The translations under genes were made by a program, and so were the position numbers. From a virus, in the IMG/VR virus record IMGVR_UViG_3300031576_000002, positions 141,228-205,227 of that record: 64,000 nucleotides of DNA. One strand, 5' to 3'. Positions within the stretch are counted from its first letter, which is position 1, and the number at the start of each line of letters is the position of its first letter. Below, piece after piece: positions 31,616 through 39,558 of the stretch. A model generated the notes under the pieces. The model made no database searches, was not told the origin of the DNA, and was given only the letters and a program-made list of their open reading frames with translations.

Positions 31616-31830
31616 CTCGTAACTCGATCGGGGAGTTGGCAACGCACCAACTCGGCTGCGTCGTGCGCCCGCACCCGGGACTCACCCTTGAACCAGACGC
31701 AGTCAGGATCATACAACTGATCCTCCAGTTGGTTTTCTGCCTTCCTCCAGACTTGCTCTTCGTCCTCTCCCCACCACAGTTGCAACTCAGTGATTCCTAG
31801 TCCACCAGTTCCTCGTGCCACAACCCACAT
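31612..31830 (-). CDS. Hypothetical acidic protein
   Basis: Seventy-two residues from ATG 31830. LQLWWGEDEEQVWRKAENQLED is followed by a basic tail. No family recognised. Confidence 0.6.
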   Translation of the reverse strand: MWVVARGTGGLGITELQLWWGEDEEQVWRKAENQLEDQLYDPDCVWFKGESRVRAHDAAELVRCQLPDRVTR

Positions 31831-31838
31831 GTCGCCCC

Positions 31839-32132
31839 CTATTTCTTCTTCGCCGCCTTCGGCTTCGCTGCCTTGACGAGCGCACGGCACAGCGCCTCAT
31901 TCAGCGTCTTGCCCTGGACCCAATCCGTAAGTGCGTCGTGGGAATGGCAGGATCCAACCTTCCACTCATCGCGCAGGTGCGAAATATGGAGGTCGCCATC
32001 GGGCAAGCGGTAGACGAGTTCTTCGATCAGGTCAGGAATCGTACTCGGATCTCTGGACGGCCAGCGTGCGCACATGTTTGGGTACACTTTCCAAACGTCG
32101 CGATCAAGCTTTATCGGATCTGGAATCTTCAT
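31839..32132 (-). CDS. Hypothetical protein with Ala/Lys tail
   Basis: ATG 32132 follows AGGAAAG. Ninety-seven residues: a beta-rich front with HISHLRDEWKVGSCHSHD, and a C-terminal run of Ala and Lys (VKAAKPKAAKKK) that may bind nucleic acid. Confidence 0.65.
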   Translation of the reverse strand: MKIPDPIKLDRDVWKVYPNMCARWPSRDPSTIPDLIEELVYRLPDGDLHISHLRDEWKVGSCHSHDALTDWVQGKTLNEALCRALVKAAKPKAAKKK

Positions 32133-32319
32133 GTGGTATGTCTTTCCTGCCCCGTAAAGGATTATACACCGACAGACCGCCAAAGTAGCGGTCGTAGAAC
32201 TCGTGGATCTTGTCGTCAGCTTCCAGCACCGGCAGCACGTCCTGGGGGTTGTAGTAGCGCGGCGCCAGGACAAGGGCTGCCGGGGCTGCGTCCGCGCTTC
32301 TATCGGCGATGAGTTTCAT
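32104..32319 (-). CDS. Hypothetical protein
   Basis: Seventy-one residues, APRYYNPQDVLPVLEADDKIH in the core. Overlaps the next start by 29 nt and the previous stop by 4 nt. Confidence 0.65.
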   Translation of the reverse strand: MKLIADRSADAAPAALVLAPRYYNPQDVLPVLEADDKIHEFYDRYFGGLSVYNPLRGRKDIPHEDSRSDKA

Positions 32320-32819
32320 CGGCGTGGTCGGGTAGACTTCTTACGGTCGCGCCAACTCTGCACCCAGAACACCGATAGCTGCACCGGATTCACCAGGTAG
32401 AAAGTGAAACCATCATCGGCTGGAACATTGAGGAAATTCCAGTCCTGCTCTCGCTTGCACCACTCCCTGTATGAAACTAGGGAACCCTTGTCTACTTGAG
32501 TTTGGTAATGATAGTCGCGAAACCACCTCTGTCCTCGGAACCACTCATACCGCGCGTGATCCTGAATGAAATAGGTGCCAAGAATCTTTTTCTCGAAAAA
32601 GTAGATGATGACATCGGCCATGAGACGGTATTGATAGAGGGCTGCAAGCGCGGCTTCGTTCTTCCCGTACTCAGAGGAATCCAGCACTGCCGGCAAATAC
32701 GCACTGGCTTCCGCAAGCGCCCACTCCGTATGCTGGAGCTGGAGTTTCTTGAGTTGCTTCATCAGACGCGCAGGATTCCCGTGGCTGACCCAAAAGCCTG
32801 TGGGTATCTTGGTGCTCAT
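32316..32819 (-). CDS. Hypothetical phage protein
   Basis: The 167-residue protein is aromatic-rich (YEWFRGQRWFRDYHYQ, FTFYLVNPVQLSVFWVQSW) with a basic C-terminus. It is well-formed and full length but matches no family I know. Confidence 0.7.
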   Translation of the reverse strand: MSTKIPTGFWVSHGNPARLMKQLKKLQLQHTEWALAEASAYLPAVLDSSEYGKNEAALAALYQYRLMADVIIYFFEKKILGTYFIQDHARYEWFRGQRWFRDYHYQTQVDKGSLVSYREWCKREQDWNFLNVPADDGFTFYLVNPVQLSVFWVQSWRDRKKSTRPRR

Positions 32820-33040
32820 TTTTCGTCATCCTGGAAGATCAACCACAGGATCTCGCGTGCCGCGGCGTTCCGAACCGAGATGTCGGTCAAGCCGTAGCGA
32901 TCGTGCAGCAACATCGCGACGTTCGCGACGTAGCCCTGGAAGAACCCGGGGTCCGCTTCGAAGGCGTCGCGCATCACTTGGCATGCTTCAGCCTCGCGCC
33001 ACGCTTGCGCGGCCCATCCTCGTGCTTCCGATTCGGTCAT
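32816..33040 (-). CDS. Small helical protein
   Basis: Seventy-four residues from ATG 33040, with a perfect GGAGG upstream. SEARGWAAQAWREAEACQVMRD is helical. Function unknown. Confidence 0.7.
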   Translation of the reverse strand: MTESEARGWAAQAWREAEACQVMRDAFEADPGFFQGYVANVAMLLHDRYGLTDISVRNAAAREILWLIFQDDEK

Positions 33041-33435
33041 GACCTCTCCTCCACAGTTCGCACTTGAAGTATCGAGCGCATTATGCTGGGCACATTTGTG
33101 CAATCGGACAGAAAGTCTACGGTAAGCTTCCCAAGCACTTCCCCATCAGTCGGTTCCCGCCGCAACTTTTTCGCCATCTGGGTGCGAACACCTTGAACGT
33201 GAAGGCGCGCCATACCTTCCCGGAGCAAGAGTTCGCGCTGTTCTTCCGGAGTCAGTAAAAGTTGTAGAAGATCGAACGGACGAACCAAGTAGCGCCAGCT
33301 CACAAGACGGCCATGCTCAAACCGGAGGGCTACATCGAAGTAGGTTGTCTTTGCGTGGGCATCGCACCACACGGTCGCGTCCTCTTCAAACGCTTCCGTG
33401 TCGGGCAGTCGGGTCTTAACCCGCGCACGTAGCAC
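33037..33435 (-). CDS. C-terminal part of a frameshifted MGMFDS-family protein
   Basis: The frame opens at GTG 33435 and reads ATVWCDAHAKTTYFDVALRFEHGRLVSWR, the later part of a common small phage family. The first part is at 33330-33521 in the neighbouring frame. The last two thirds are helical and basic. Whether a separate GTG start is used or the gene is broken cannot be told. Confidence 0.6.
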   Translation of the reverse strand: MLRARVKTRLPDTEAFEEDATVWCDAHAKTTYFDVALRFEHGRLVSWRYLVRPFDLLQLLLTPEEQRELLLREGMARLHVQGVRTQMAKKLRREPTDGEVLGKLTVDFLSDCTNVPSIMRSILQVRTVEERS

Positions 33436-33521
33436 TTGAACTGGGCCTCGACGTTATCTCGTGCCATACCGCAGGTAGGGCACTTCCACCCGTCGATGAA
33501 GGCACTGTCAAACATTCCCAT
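33330..33521 (-). CDS. N-terminal part of a frameshifted MGMFDS-family protein
   Basis: MGMFDSAFIDGWKCPTCGM is the typical opening of this family, in which a CPxCG pair is followed by a Cys-containing strand. After KCYVRG the frame loses similarity and runs on as Arg/Pro-rich sequence to 33330, while the expected continuation is in the -1 frame. Confidence 0.6.
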   Translation of the reverse strand: MGMFDSAFIDGWKCPTCGMARDNVEAQFKCYVRGLRPDCPTRKRLKRTRPCGAMPTQRQPTSM

Positions 33522-33678
33522 GGTTCACCTCGGCTTTCGGTTCTGGAGGAGGACATACACAGCACGAATCGTCTTGGTCCTCCGGCCGTCCATCGCGGCA
33601 CTCAGGACACATCAAGCCGCACCGATACCCACCATCCCCGATCCGGTGCTGCCCTCGCCCGCAATCTTCCTGCTTCAC
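33508..33678 (-). CDS. Small Cys-rich protein, GTG start
   Basis: Fifty-six residues. GTG 33678 overlaps the Thg1-like stop as GTGA. It has CGLMCPEC and CCVC clusters, likely zinc binding, and a Pro-rich tail. Overlaps the MGMFDS start by 14 nt. Confidence 0.65.
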   Translation of the reverse strand: MKQEDCGRGQHRIGDGGYRCGLMCPECRDGRPEDQDDSCCVCPPPEPKAEVNHGNV

Positions 33679-34508
33679 GGTGGAATAATCGGATCCGCCT
33701 CGTGAAAAATGACGTCTACACGGTTGGTAACGGAACTGAATTTGGGAAGAGTCAGAAGAACAACGTCCGATCTTTCGACTGACAGATTTGGATTCTGACG
33801 GGCGTCATGTTTGGGCGGCAGTCGATCAATTTCTTCTGGGGCAAATGGGCGATTGACGGTCCGCCGTTGGTAGAAACTACCGCGTTTGAGAGGCGCTGCC
33901 AGATCATTCCAATTGTAACCCTTCTGGAACAGCATTTCTTGCATGTCTGACTGCTTCTTACCGTGCAGCTCTTTGTGAGAAAAATGAGCACGAGCCAGCA
34001 TCTGGACGCTGTTTTTGGCAGCGTCTTGCTCTCGCCACAATACCGCGTTCGCGGCCTCCCACAACGTAGGCACTGTGTAAGCTCGGCAATCAAACGAAAC
34101 TCTCGCCCATTCTTCATCGTGACGTCTAATAAATAGCGGCCCCTGGAGGACAAAGGCGGTGGTTGCCATTGAAGCGATGACCGATACCAATTTCTGGATT
34201 CGGCCGTTGAAGAAAATCTCACTCGCGTAGGAGTCGGAGTACAGCACCAAGGTGATTTCGTCGGACTGGCAGTATCCGATTCGAGCGTTGGTTTGTTCGA
34301 CGAGATGACGAGTGACCGCCCTCATCAAGTTGACAAATCCGACGTCAAAGGGACGCTCTAGGCCAACGGTGAAAGTATGAAAAGAACGGCCGTCGATACG
34401 AACAATAACAGGCAGCAAAGGCATAAACTTCTCACCTGCATGGATACTTTCCAGCATTTTCATCCGGTCGCCCAAATCATCGGGGCCTGGATAACCCATG
34501 TTTCTCAC
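33675..34508 (-). CDS. Thg1-like 3'-5' nucleotidyl transferase (tRNA-His guanylyltransferase family)
   Basis: About 277 residues from GTG 34508 (GGGAGAG upstream; ATG 34499 is the alternative). VIVRIDGRSFHTFT (D39) and YCQSDEITLVL (D83, E84) are the metal-binding motifs of Thg1, and SEIFFNGRIQKLVSVIAS follows as in the family. Thg1 adds G to the 5' end of tRNA-His; Thg1-like proteins repair 5'-truncated tRNAs using 3'-5' templated synthesis. It is of usual length. A role in mending host or phage tRNAs is inferred. The tRNA-Lys gene in the window is not adjacent. Confidence 0.92.
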   Translation of the reverse strand: MRNMGYPGPDDLGDRMKMLESIHAGEKFMPLLPVIVRIDGRSFHTFTVGLERPFDVGFVNLMRAVTRHLVEQTNARIGYCQSDEITLVLYSDSYASEIFFNGRIQKLVSVIASMATTAFVLQGPLFIRRHDEEWARVSFDCRAYTVPTLWEAANAVLWREQDAAKNSVQMLARAHFSHKELHGKKQSDMQEMLFQKGYNWNDLAAPLKRGSFYQRRTVNRPFAPEEIDRLPPKHDARQNPNLSVERSDVVLLTLPKFSSVTNRVDVIFHEADPIIPP

Positions 34509-34527
34509 GGAGTCTCTCCCTCCTGCT

Positions 34528-34893
34528 TCACTTGAACACCAGGACAGCCTTCTGGTCACCCGGGATCTTATCGAGCACGTCCTGCATCTTGATGTTGCGC
34601 CCGCTCAGGATCTCGGCCACCAGCGGGTGGGGATCCTTCCCGAAAGACCCCAACTCGTGCGTCCAGACGGACCGTCCAACCAGCGCTTCTAAGCGCTCGT
34701 GCACCAGCTCAAACGGAACCGTCAGGGGGGTCATGAACAAGAGGCTCAGCTCTTCGGCCCGCTCTTCACGAGGCGCCGCCCGGACCGACTCCATCGTGCT
34801 GCGCAGCCGCGCTCGGCAAGCCTCGCACCACTCCTTCGCCCCTACCTTCTGGTTGCAAATCCCACAGGTTCTCGTGCCCAGTTCGGCGCTCAT
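34528..34893 (-). CDS. Zinc-finger protein
   Basis: The 121-residue protein has TCGICNQK...EWCEACRAR at the N-terminus, then helical segments. It overlaps the previous gene by 4 nt. Likely nucleic-acid or protein adaptor. Confidence 0.7.
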   Translation of the reverse strand: MSAELGTRTCGICNQKVGAKEWCEACRARLRSTMESVRAAPREERAEELSLLFMTPLTVPFELVHERLEALVGRSVWTHELGSFGKDPHPLVAEILSGRNIKMQDVLDKIPGDQKAVLVFK

Positions 34894-35282
34894 GTCAGCG
34901 CTCCATTCCGTTTTGTTAGTTTCGTTACAGCGTCAAGGACTCGAAGCAAGAAATCATTTCTCTGTTTATACTCCGGAAATAGACGATCCCACACTTTGCA
35001 CTCTTTCGACGTTCGGTCTGCCTCTGCATGACAGTCCGTAAAATCCAATTCTTCCACATGACGGAGCAGACTTGCGTCTTTTTCTACGCAAGACAGACAG
35101 TGTTCAACTACCGTAGCAACGTAGTCGTCTCTCTTCCTTGTTCTTGGCCAGTAGAATTTAGTCTCTCCGGCGCTATCAACGAGGAAGAACGAAAATGATC
35201 TCAAAGTGACGAACACTGGACTGCCAACTTCTATCGCGGCGCCACATCCCGAGCAGAAATGTTTCTTGCCAGATGGATCCAT
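34890..35282 (-). CDS. Zinc-ribbon protein
   Basis: ATG 35282 gives 130 residues. HFCSGCGAAIEVGSPVFV opens the protein and EHCLSCVE lies in the middle, consistent with one zinc ribbon. The rest is helical. No family name. Confidence 0.7.
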   Translation of the reverse strand: MDPSGKKHFCSGCGAAIEVGSPVFVTLRSFSFFLVDSAGETKFYWPRTRKRDDYVATVVEHCLSCVEKDASLLRHVEELDFTDCHAEADRTSKECKVWDRLFPEYKQRNDFLLRVLDAVTKLTKRNGALT

Positions 35283-35283
35283 G

Positions 35284-35496
35284 TCAGTTCTCCAACGGGT
35301 TCGGCTCGACAATCTTGGTTCGGAAGGGCCACCAGCAGGGCGCCACCCACACGACTCCGGTTGGCCCCGCGGCCCGCTCGATTCTCTTGCCATCGGGCAG
35401 GTAGGCAACGCCTGGCCCTCGTAGAAACTCTACCAGGTGCCACCCCAGCCAAATCTTCAGGCGAGGGAACCGGCCGAGGCTGGAATGTTGGTACAT
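35284..35496 (-). CDS. Small Trp/Pro-rich protein
   Basis: Seventy residues from ATG 35496; GTG 35520 is possible. Beta-rich, with VEFLRGPGVAYLPDGKRIER and GVVWVAPCWWPFRTKIV. Unknown function. Confidence 0.6.
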   Translation of the reverse strand: MYQHSSLGRFPRLKIWLGWHLVEFLRGPGVAYLPDGKRIERAAGPTGVVWVAPCWWPFRTKIVEPNPLEN

Positions 35497-35509
35497 GCCC
35501 GGTGCCCCC

Positions 35510-35761
35510 TCACCAGTCACAGGGCGTGACCTTCCCGCTCTTGATGTGCTTCTCTGCCCGAAGTATCACTTCACGCAGCATCTTTGCACGCGCGGCTAGG
35601 TCGTCCAGCGCATCCTTCCTCGTGTCGCCCTCGCCTTCGATCAACGCCATCCCTACGGGATTCATGATGGCGGCTCGCCACCACGTCTGCCTTCGCCCTA
35701 CGACTACTTCCCCGAGGGTCTTGTCTAAAAAATCAATGAACACGCTACTTGGCTTCTTCAT
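35510..35761 (-). CDS. Small dsRBD-like protein
   Basis: Eighty-three residues. TWWRAAIMNPVGMALIEGEGDTRKDALDDLAARAK resembles the G.G.T+.eAl..La segment of the proteins at 21379 and 43340 (described non-contiguously). ATG 35761 overlaps the previous stop by ATGA. Confidence 0.65.
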   Translation of the reverse strand: MKKPSSVFIDFLDKTLGEVVVGRRQTWWRAAIMNPVGMALIEGEGDTRKDALDDLAARAKMLREVILRAEKHIKSGKVTPCDW

Positions 35762-36423
35762 GGCTCGTCCTCTCGCTCAGTCAGCTCGAACCGAATCGAG
35801 TCGCCCAGCACGATAACTTGACCGCAGCCCTCGACAGGACACACGCCCCCAACACCCGGATCCTTGAACGCTTCCGACTTGCTCTGCTCTCTGTGAGCCG
35901 GGCAGTAGTTCTCGTACTTCGCCACCACGTAGCTCCAACCCTTCGTCTTGCCTGCGGACTCGGGTAGCGTGCCGGTGAGGCCCAAGAGGATGCCGACGAG
36001 CCCTTCATGCCCGGGTGGTCGCCGTTCATGCGTCAGGCCGGTCTTGAGATCGTGGTAAGGAGCGAGTCGGCAATCCTGCACCTGAATGGCCGGATCCATC
36101 AGCAATGTTTCGTTGCACCAAACTCGCTGCTGGATCAGACTCGCTATTGCGTCGCGGTCCGTTTTGGTTGCCCGGTTCATCACCTCGATGATGCGGCGGG
36201 CGATCAGGCGGTTGACGGAGTCGGGTGTAGGGGAGTCGCGCGTCATGCCTTCTACGCAACCACGATACCCTCCTCCACACTCGTGAACTACTATGGCGCA
36301 ACCATCTGCAATCTTGCGCTGCTCCTCATCACAGGCATGGCAATCGGCTATCAAACCGGAAAGAGACTCACGTTTTACCGCCACGAACTCGTGGTTCAAC
36401 TGGTCCATCAGTGGGTCAGCCAT
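35758..36423 (-). CDS. Hypothetical phage protein
   Basis: ATG 36423 follows GGAAAGGAA. The 221-residue protein has an N-terminal helical part, a middle with CNETLLMDPAIQVQDC, and near the end CPAHREQ and CPVEGCGQ. Two possible metal sites. No family recognised. Confidence 0.7.
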   Translation of the reverse strand: MADPLMDQLNHEFVAVKRESLSGLIADCHACDEEQRKIADGCAIVVHECGGGYRGCVEGMTRDSPTPDSVNRLIARRIIEVMNRATKTDRDAIASLIQQRVWCNETLLMDPAIQVQDCRLAPYHDLKTGLTHERRPPGHEGLVGILLGLTGTLPESAGKTKGWSYVVAKYENYCPAHREQSKSEAFKDPGVGGVCPVEGCGQVIVLGDSIRFELTEREDEP

Positions 36424-36823
36424 TGGGCGTTCCTTTCCCGGCCAAGATGCCATACGCAAGACACCCAAACCGCATATCGTCATCGGTCTCGCCCGGCACG
36501 AACCTCTTGCGGCAAAGGTTGATGTCTACTATCTCAAAGCCTGCGGGAATTGCGTGGTACCATTCGCCTGGAAACAGCAGCAACACACCGCCACTAGCGT
36601 CCAGTTCATCCCAAGGGCGCAGCCCCATCTCGCACAACGCAAGATATGACATGGTGCGGAGCGACTCCCAGTCGCAGGGAGCGCACGCTGGGATCGGAGC
36701 ACCGGCCTCGCGCTCAAACTGCGGCGTCACGATGTTGACTGGATCGTCAGGGCCAGCGCCAATAGCACGCCGAAGCCGGGCGGCCAACTTGGACTCCCGT
36801 CCACTCTGTAGTAGATCAGCCAT
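36416..36823 (-). CDS. Hypothetical protein
   Basis: About 135 residues from ATG 36823. LQSGRESKLAARLRRAIG is a basic helix; ALCEMGLRPWDELDASG and FPGEWYHAIPAGFEIVD form the core. No family recognised. Confidence 0.7.
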   Translation of the reverse strand: MADLLQSGRESKLAARLRRAIGAGPDDPVNIVTPQFEREAGAPIPACAPCDWESLRTMSYLALCEMGLRPWDELDASGGVLLLFPGEWYHAIPAGFEIVDINLCRKRFVPGETDDDMRFGCLAYGILAGKGTPNG

Positions 36824-37208
36824 GATTCTCACAGTTTTCCTTTCGCCGGCCGCAGCAGAAGCAAACACCTATCAAGGACAAATTCTCTTCATCCTCTGCC
36901 AACCTCTTAGCAAAGGCTGCGTCTTCTTCCGGGGTGTAGCTTTCTGGACTCGGGTTCCAGATACTAAGTTCATTGTGAAACTTGCCGACATCAAACGCGC
37001 TCCACCCGGAAGGAATCTCTTTTCCCGTCTTAGTCCAGTTTCTTCTAGCGTCAGATTTGCTCTTGAAGGCCATCAGCATAACCAGCAAGTCGTACATATC
37101 AGTAGTTGGCTCCACCGTAATTACTTCTTCTTCGTCGGGAAAAATCAGCTTTTTATCCCCTTCTTTGAGATTTCCAAGTACCATCACGTTCAACACACGC
37201 TTTTTCAT
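36816..37208 (-). CDS. Hypothetical protein with C-terminal Cys cluster
   Basis: ATG 37208 gives 130 residues. KKRVLNVMVLGNLKEGDKKL opens a small beta domain; CFCCGRRKENCENHG ends it as a metal site. Overlaps neighbours by 4-8 nt. Confidence 0.7.
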   Translation of the reverse strand: MKKRVLNVMVLGNLKEGDKKLIFPDEEEVITVEPTTDMYDLLVMLMAFKSKSDARRNWTKTGKEIPSGWSAFDVGKFHNELSIWNPSPESYTPEEDAAFAKRLAEDEENLSLIGVCFCCGRRKENCENHG

Positions 37209-37525
37209 TTCGGCATTTCGGCTGGCAGTACGGGCCGTGGGAAGCACGACAGCGTGATACCCGACGAATCGCTAACGAAGAAACATACTTCTGCGTCCGA
37301 CCAACATCTCGTAATCACTGCTCCAAATCTTCCACCCTGTTGCACCCATTCGTCGCACTGTCTACCCCCCGCGACCTCGGGCTGGGGCGCTGGCGCAGCA
37401 GGGGGCTGATTCAACTTGCTCGTGTCCAGGGTTGAACGTGGCGCGACGACGGCCTGGACCAGCATGCCACCACCCGCGGCGAACAAGGTTAACCCAAAAA
37501 CTAAGAAATACTCGGTGCGTTTCAT
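37205..37525 (-). CDS. Secreted or membrane-anchored protein
   Basis: The 106-residue protein starts with a hydrophobic signal (YFLVFGLTLFAAGGGMLVQAVV), then a Pro/Ala linker and a small domain with three or four Cys. Probably exported; no lipobox. Confidence 0.7.
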   Translation of the reverse strand: MKRTEYFLVFGLTLFAAGGGMLVQAVVAPRSTLDTSKLNQPPAAPAPQPEVAGGRQCDEWVQQGGRFGAVITRCWSDAEVCFFVSDSSGITLSCFPRPVLPAEMPK

Positions 37526-37767
37526 TTTGCCCTCCGCTTCCTCAGTTCTGCCGCACGATCGGCTGCCTTCGTAAGCCGTGCGCTGGCCCGCGTGAATTGA
37601 TGAGCCCGGTAACGCAGGGATACTTCCAGCTTGCGCAGAGCCGCGACTTCAGTGTCGGCGTATTCAACCGCTGTCTCCGGTCTGTTTGAGTGTGTTCTCG
37701 CAGTAGCCGCCCAATCAAGTTTCGACCAGCCAGGTATACGATTATAATTCTTTGTCCAAACTTTCAT
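37522..37767 (-). CDS. Small basic helical protein
   Basis: Eighty-one residues with a Lys/Arg-rich helical C-terminus (AADRAAELRKRRAK). Overlaps both neighbours by 4 nt. Confidence 0.65.
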   Translation of the reverse strand: MKVWTKNYNRIPGWSKLDWAATARTHSNRPETAVEYADTEVAALRKLEVSLRYRAHQFTRASARLTKAADRAAELRKRRAK

Positions 37768-37985
37768 GTGCGCCGCTTTCTCGGTTGAAAGTCTTGCCAG
37801 TACTCCGACCGTATCCCGGGCTTCACTCCGCTCAGAGCCAGCAGAGCGTCCTGGAGTCCAGCCGCGTACCCACCCTCAAACCCTTCACGTGCGAACCCGC
37901 GGGGATAAATCAAATATGCATTGCGGGAGGCCGCGATTGACTCGTCTACACGCTTGATCGCTTTCAGGATGTTGCGCTTAGACAT
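37764..37985 (-). CDS. Small hypothetical protein
   Basis: Seventy-three residues. NILKAIKRVDESIAASRNAY then GGYAAGLQDALLAL, a plausible two-helix protein. ATG overlaps the previous gene. Confidence 0.65.
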   Translation of the reverse strand: MSKRNILKAIKRVDESIAASRNAYLIYPRGFAREGFEGGYAAGLQDALLALSGVKPGIRSEYWQDFQPRKRRT

Positions 37986-38229
37986 CGGTCTTTAGCTCCA
38001 GTGGCCGTGCGCCAATGCGCTCAACCCGCGTGATGGCCGCCACGTCCCAGATGCAACCCGAGGCGCAATCCCAGCCGTAGTACCACAGCATTCCAGGGTG
38101 CAGCCGCAGACCCCACTGGTACGGCGCGATTTCGATCCCGGCATACCGCTCGGCTACCGCGTGCCAGTCCGGCGGATCCGAATAATACGGCCGGGCCTGG
38201 GGAACAAACTCGTGGTGGAATGCGAGCAA
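37978..38229 (-). CDS. C-terminal part of a frameshifted conserved phage protein
   Basis: This frame reads FHHEFVPQARPYYSDPPDWHAVAERYAGIEIAPY and YYGWDCASGCIWD (separate motifs). It is the continuation of the ORF at 38021-38545: the homologous family has a WxGxSWIxWC front, then ILVI, then IDW..+A..Y.GIEI.PY and WYYGWDCASGCIW. The shift lies near 38225 at a TTT. Confidence 0.7.
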   Translation of the reverse strand: MLAFHHEFVPQARPYYSDPPDWHAVAERYAGIEIAPYQWGLRLHPGMLWYYGWDCASGCIWDVAAITRVERIGARPLELKTDV

Positions 38230-38545
38230 ACTCCTCCTCGCTGCGGATCACCAAGATCCGGTCCAGCGCGACCTCGAAGCGGTACCAGTGGGGGCGGAGG
38301 CCAGAGAGGAAACTCTCGGCCTGGCACCACTCTATCCATGAGTTACCGACGCCGTACCAGACACCTGGCGGCTTTCCATTTGGCCGCGCCTTGAACTCCG
38401 CGAGAGACTGGAGCACCAGCGCGTCCTCATCGGAGCTATGGATCCTGTCGTCTGGCCCCACGGCTTCCGGCACCATGCAGAAGCGGTTCTCTCCCTGCGC
38501 GGAAGGACACGCGACGTAGGCCACAGGGTTAACCTCCGGCTGCAT
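38021..38545 (-). CDS. N-terminal part of a frameshifted conserved phage protein
   Basis: ATG 38545 follows GAGG. The frame is family-like through GVWYGVGNSWIEWC and RILVIRSEEEF, then turns into Arg/Leu-rich nonsense after about 38225. The true C-terminus is in the ORF at 37978-38229. Function unknown. Confidence 0.7.
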   Translation of the reverse strand: MQPEVNPVAYVACPSAQGENRFCMVPEAVGPDDRIHSSDEDALVLQSLAEFKARPNGKPPGVWYGVGNSWIEWCQAESFLSGLRPHWYRFEVALDRILVIRSEEEFARIPPRVCSPGPAVLFGSAGLARGSRAVCRDRNRAVPVGSAAAPWNAVVLRLGLRLGLHLGRGGHHAG

Positions 38546-38714
38546 CAACGTCCTCACACACGGTCGAGTTCCCCTCGGTGCAGCACTCGGAAGCCCAAGT
38601 AGTTCCATCCACACGCTCCCCTGAGTAGATAATACACCGCGCAGGATCAGATTCTACGCCGCAGCCAAGCAGGAGCACTACCACCGCCCAGCAAATAACA
38701 TCAATCACATTCAT
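38529..38714 (-). CDS. Small lipoprotein
   Basis: Sixty-one residues from ATG 38714. Signal VIDVICWAVVVLLLGC has a lipobox. The mature part has TTWASECCTEG, similar to PWTEVCCLYL in the lipoprotein cut by tnpB at 17095-17658. These are probably one family. Confidence 0.7.
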   Translation of the reverse strand: MNVIDVICWAVVVLLLGCGVESDPARCIIYSGERVDGTTWASECCTEGNSTVCEDVDAAGG

Positions 38715-38943
38715 ACCACATCTCCCCTCGGCGCCGCTCGACAAGAACTCCACCTTCGTCGAACAGTCCGAGATCAAGATTCGTCGTGCGGCATAGGTGA
38801 CGGTATGCCAACCACGCCTGTTTGAGATCATCTGCAAGAACAAGATCGACGGGGAACTCGGCCAGCGGAGAGTTCCAAGCGATACGGATGGGATAAATCA
38901 AACTGTTTACCGGGTAGTGCCCCTTGGGCCTGATAGCGAACAT
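38701..38943 (-). CDS. Hypothetical protein
   Basis: Eighty residues from ATG 38943 (GAGGAAG upstream). YPIRIAWNSPLAEFPVDLVLADDLKQAWLAYRHLC, written here as the run of its core, suggests a small alpha-beta fold. No family recognised. Confidence 0.65.
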   Translation of the reverse strand: MFAIRPKGHYPVNSLIYPIRIAWNSPLAEFPVDLVLADDLKQAWLAYRHLCRTTNLDLGLFDEGGVLVERRRGEMWYECD

Positions 38944-39035
38944 CACTTCCTCGGCAGTACCAGCTTACGGATTTTGGGGCGTATCTGCTGACGTATCTTC
39001 CAAAGATCAAAGGATCCTTGCGCGTTTAGCCACAC
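38943..39035 (-). CDS. Possible 30-residue basic peptide
   Basis: GTG 39035 to a stop that overlaps the next ATG as TGATG. The frame is open further upstream without a start. Very basic C-terminus. Weak support. Confidence 0.35.
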   Translation of the reverse strand: MWLNAQGSFDLWKIRQQIRPKIRKLVLPRK

Positions 39036-39055
39036 ATCAGGCGACGTGCGGAAGG

Positions 39056-39307
39056 CTACCCCCAGCCGAGATGGTCGCGGATCTTGGCCTGCATCTGGGC
39101 GAGGTCGCGTTCAGTTGGAACGCTATCCTCAGAACTCTTGGCCGGTTCTACTCCATGTGCCCCGTACTTCTCCTTCCAGCACTCCAAGCAGAGCCCGTCG
39201 AATTCAACGTGGAACCGCTCATACTCTCCGGAAGAAAAACCACAGGCATGGCAGGTAACCCGGCGGGCACGAGGCTGACTACTGGAGGACTCTTTCAAAT
39301 CGCTCAT
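39056..39307 (-). CDS. Small zinc-ribbon protein
   Basis: Eighty-three residues from ATG 39307 (GAGGGAG upstream). VTCHACGFSSGEY and GLCLECWKEK give a CxxC...CxxC ribbon. Function unknown. Confidence 0.75.
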   Translation of the reverse strand: MSDLKESSSSQPRARRVTCHACGFSSGEYERFHVEFDGLCLECWKEKYGAHGVEPAKSSEDSVPTERDLAQMQAKIRDHLGWG

Positions 39308-39558
39308 GGCTCCCTCGGATACAACCGTGCTAACTCTTTCACTGCCCACCGAATTCGACCTACATCGTACAAAGTCAGAGGCTCTCCGGTTAACGCCAGG
39401 CCCGTCGTATACGTTTTGTACGGAGCGATCAGAGTCACCAACTGCTTCAGTTCTTCCGGCACTCCAGCGGCCTCAATCGCTTCAGCAATAGACATAGACG
39501 GATGCTCACGGCTAACCCAATTTGTACCCGCAAGAAGTAGTTTTTCGTGCCTAGTCAT
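39304..39558 (-). CDS. Hypothetical helical protein
   Basis: Eighty-four residues. REHPSMSIAEAIEAAGVPEE in the middle; overlaps neighbours by 4-8 nt. Confidence 0.65.
   Translation of the reverse strand: MTRHEKLLLAGTNWVSREHPSMSIAEAIEAAGVPEELKQLVTLIAPYKTYTTGLALTGEPLTLYDVGRIRWAVKELARLYPREP

Noticed and set aside
33420-33450. Programmed -1 frameshift signal
   Set aside because: No X_XXY_YYZ heptamer is in the right frame at the overlap.
38620-38650. TATTAT promoter-like sequence
   Set aside because: It is coding sequence of the small lipoprotein, with no gene start nearby.
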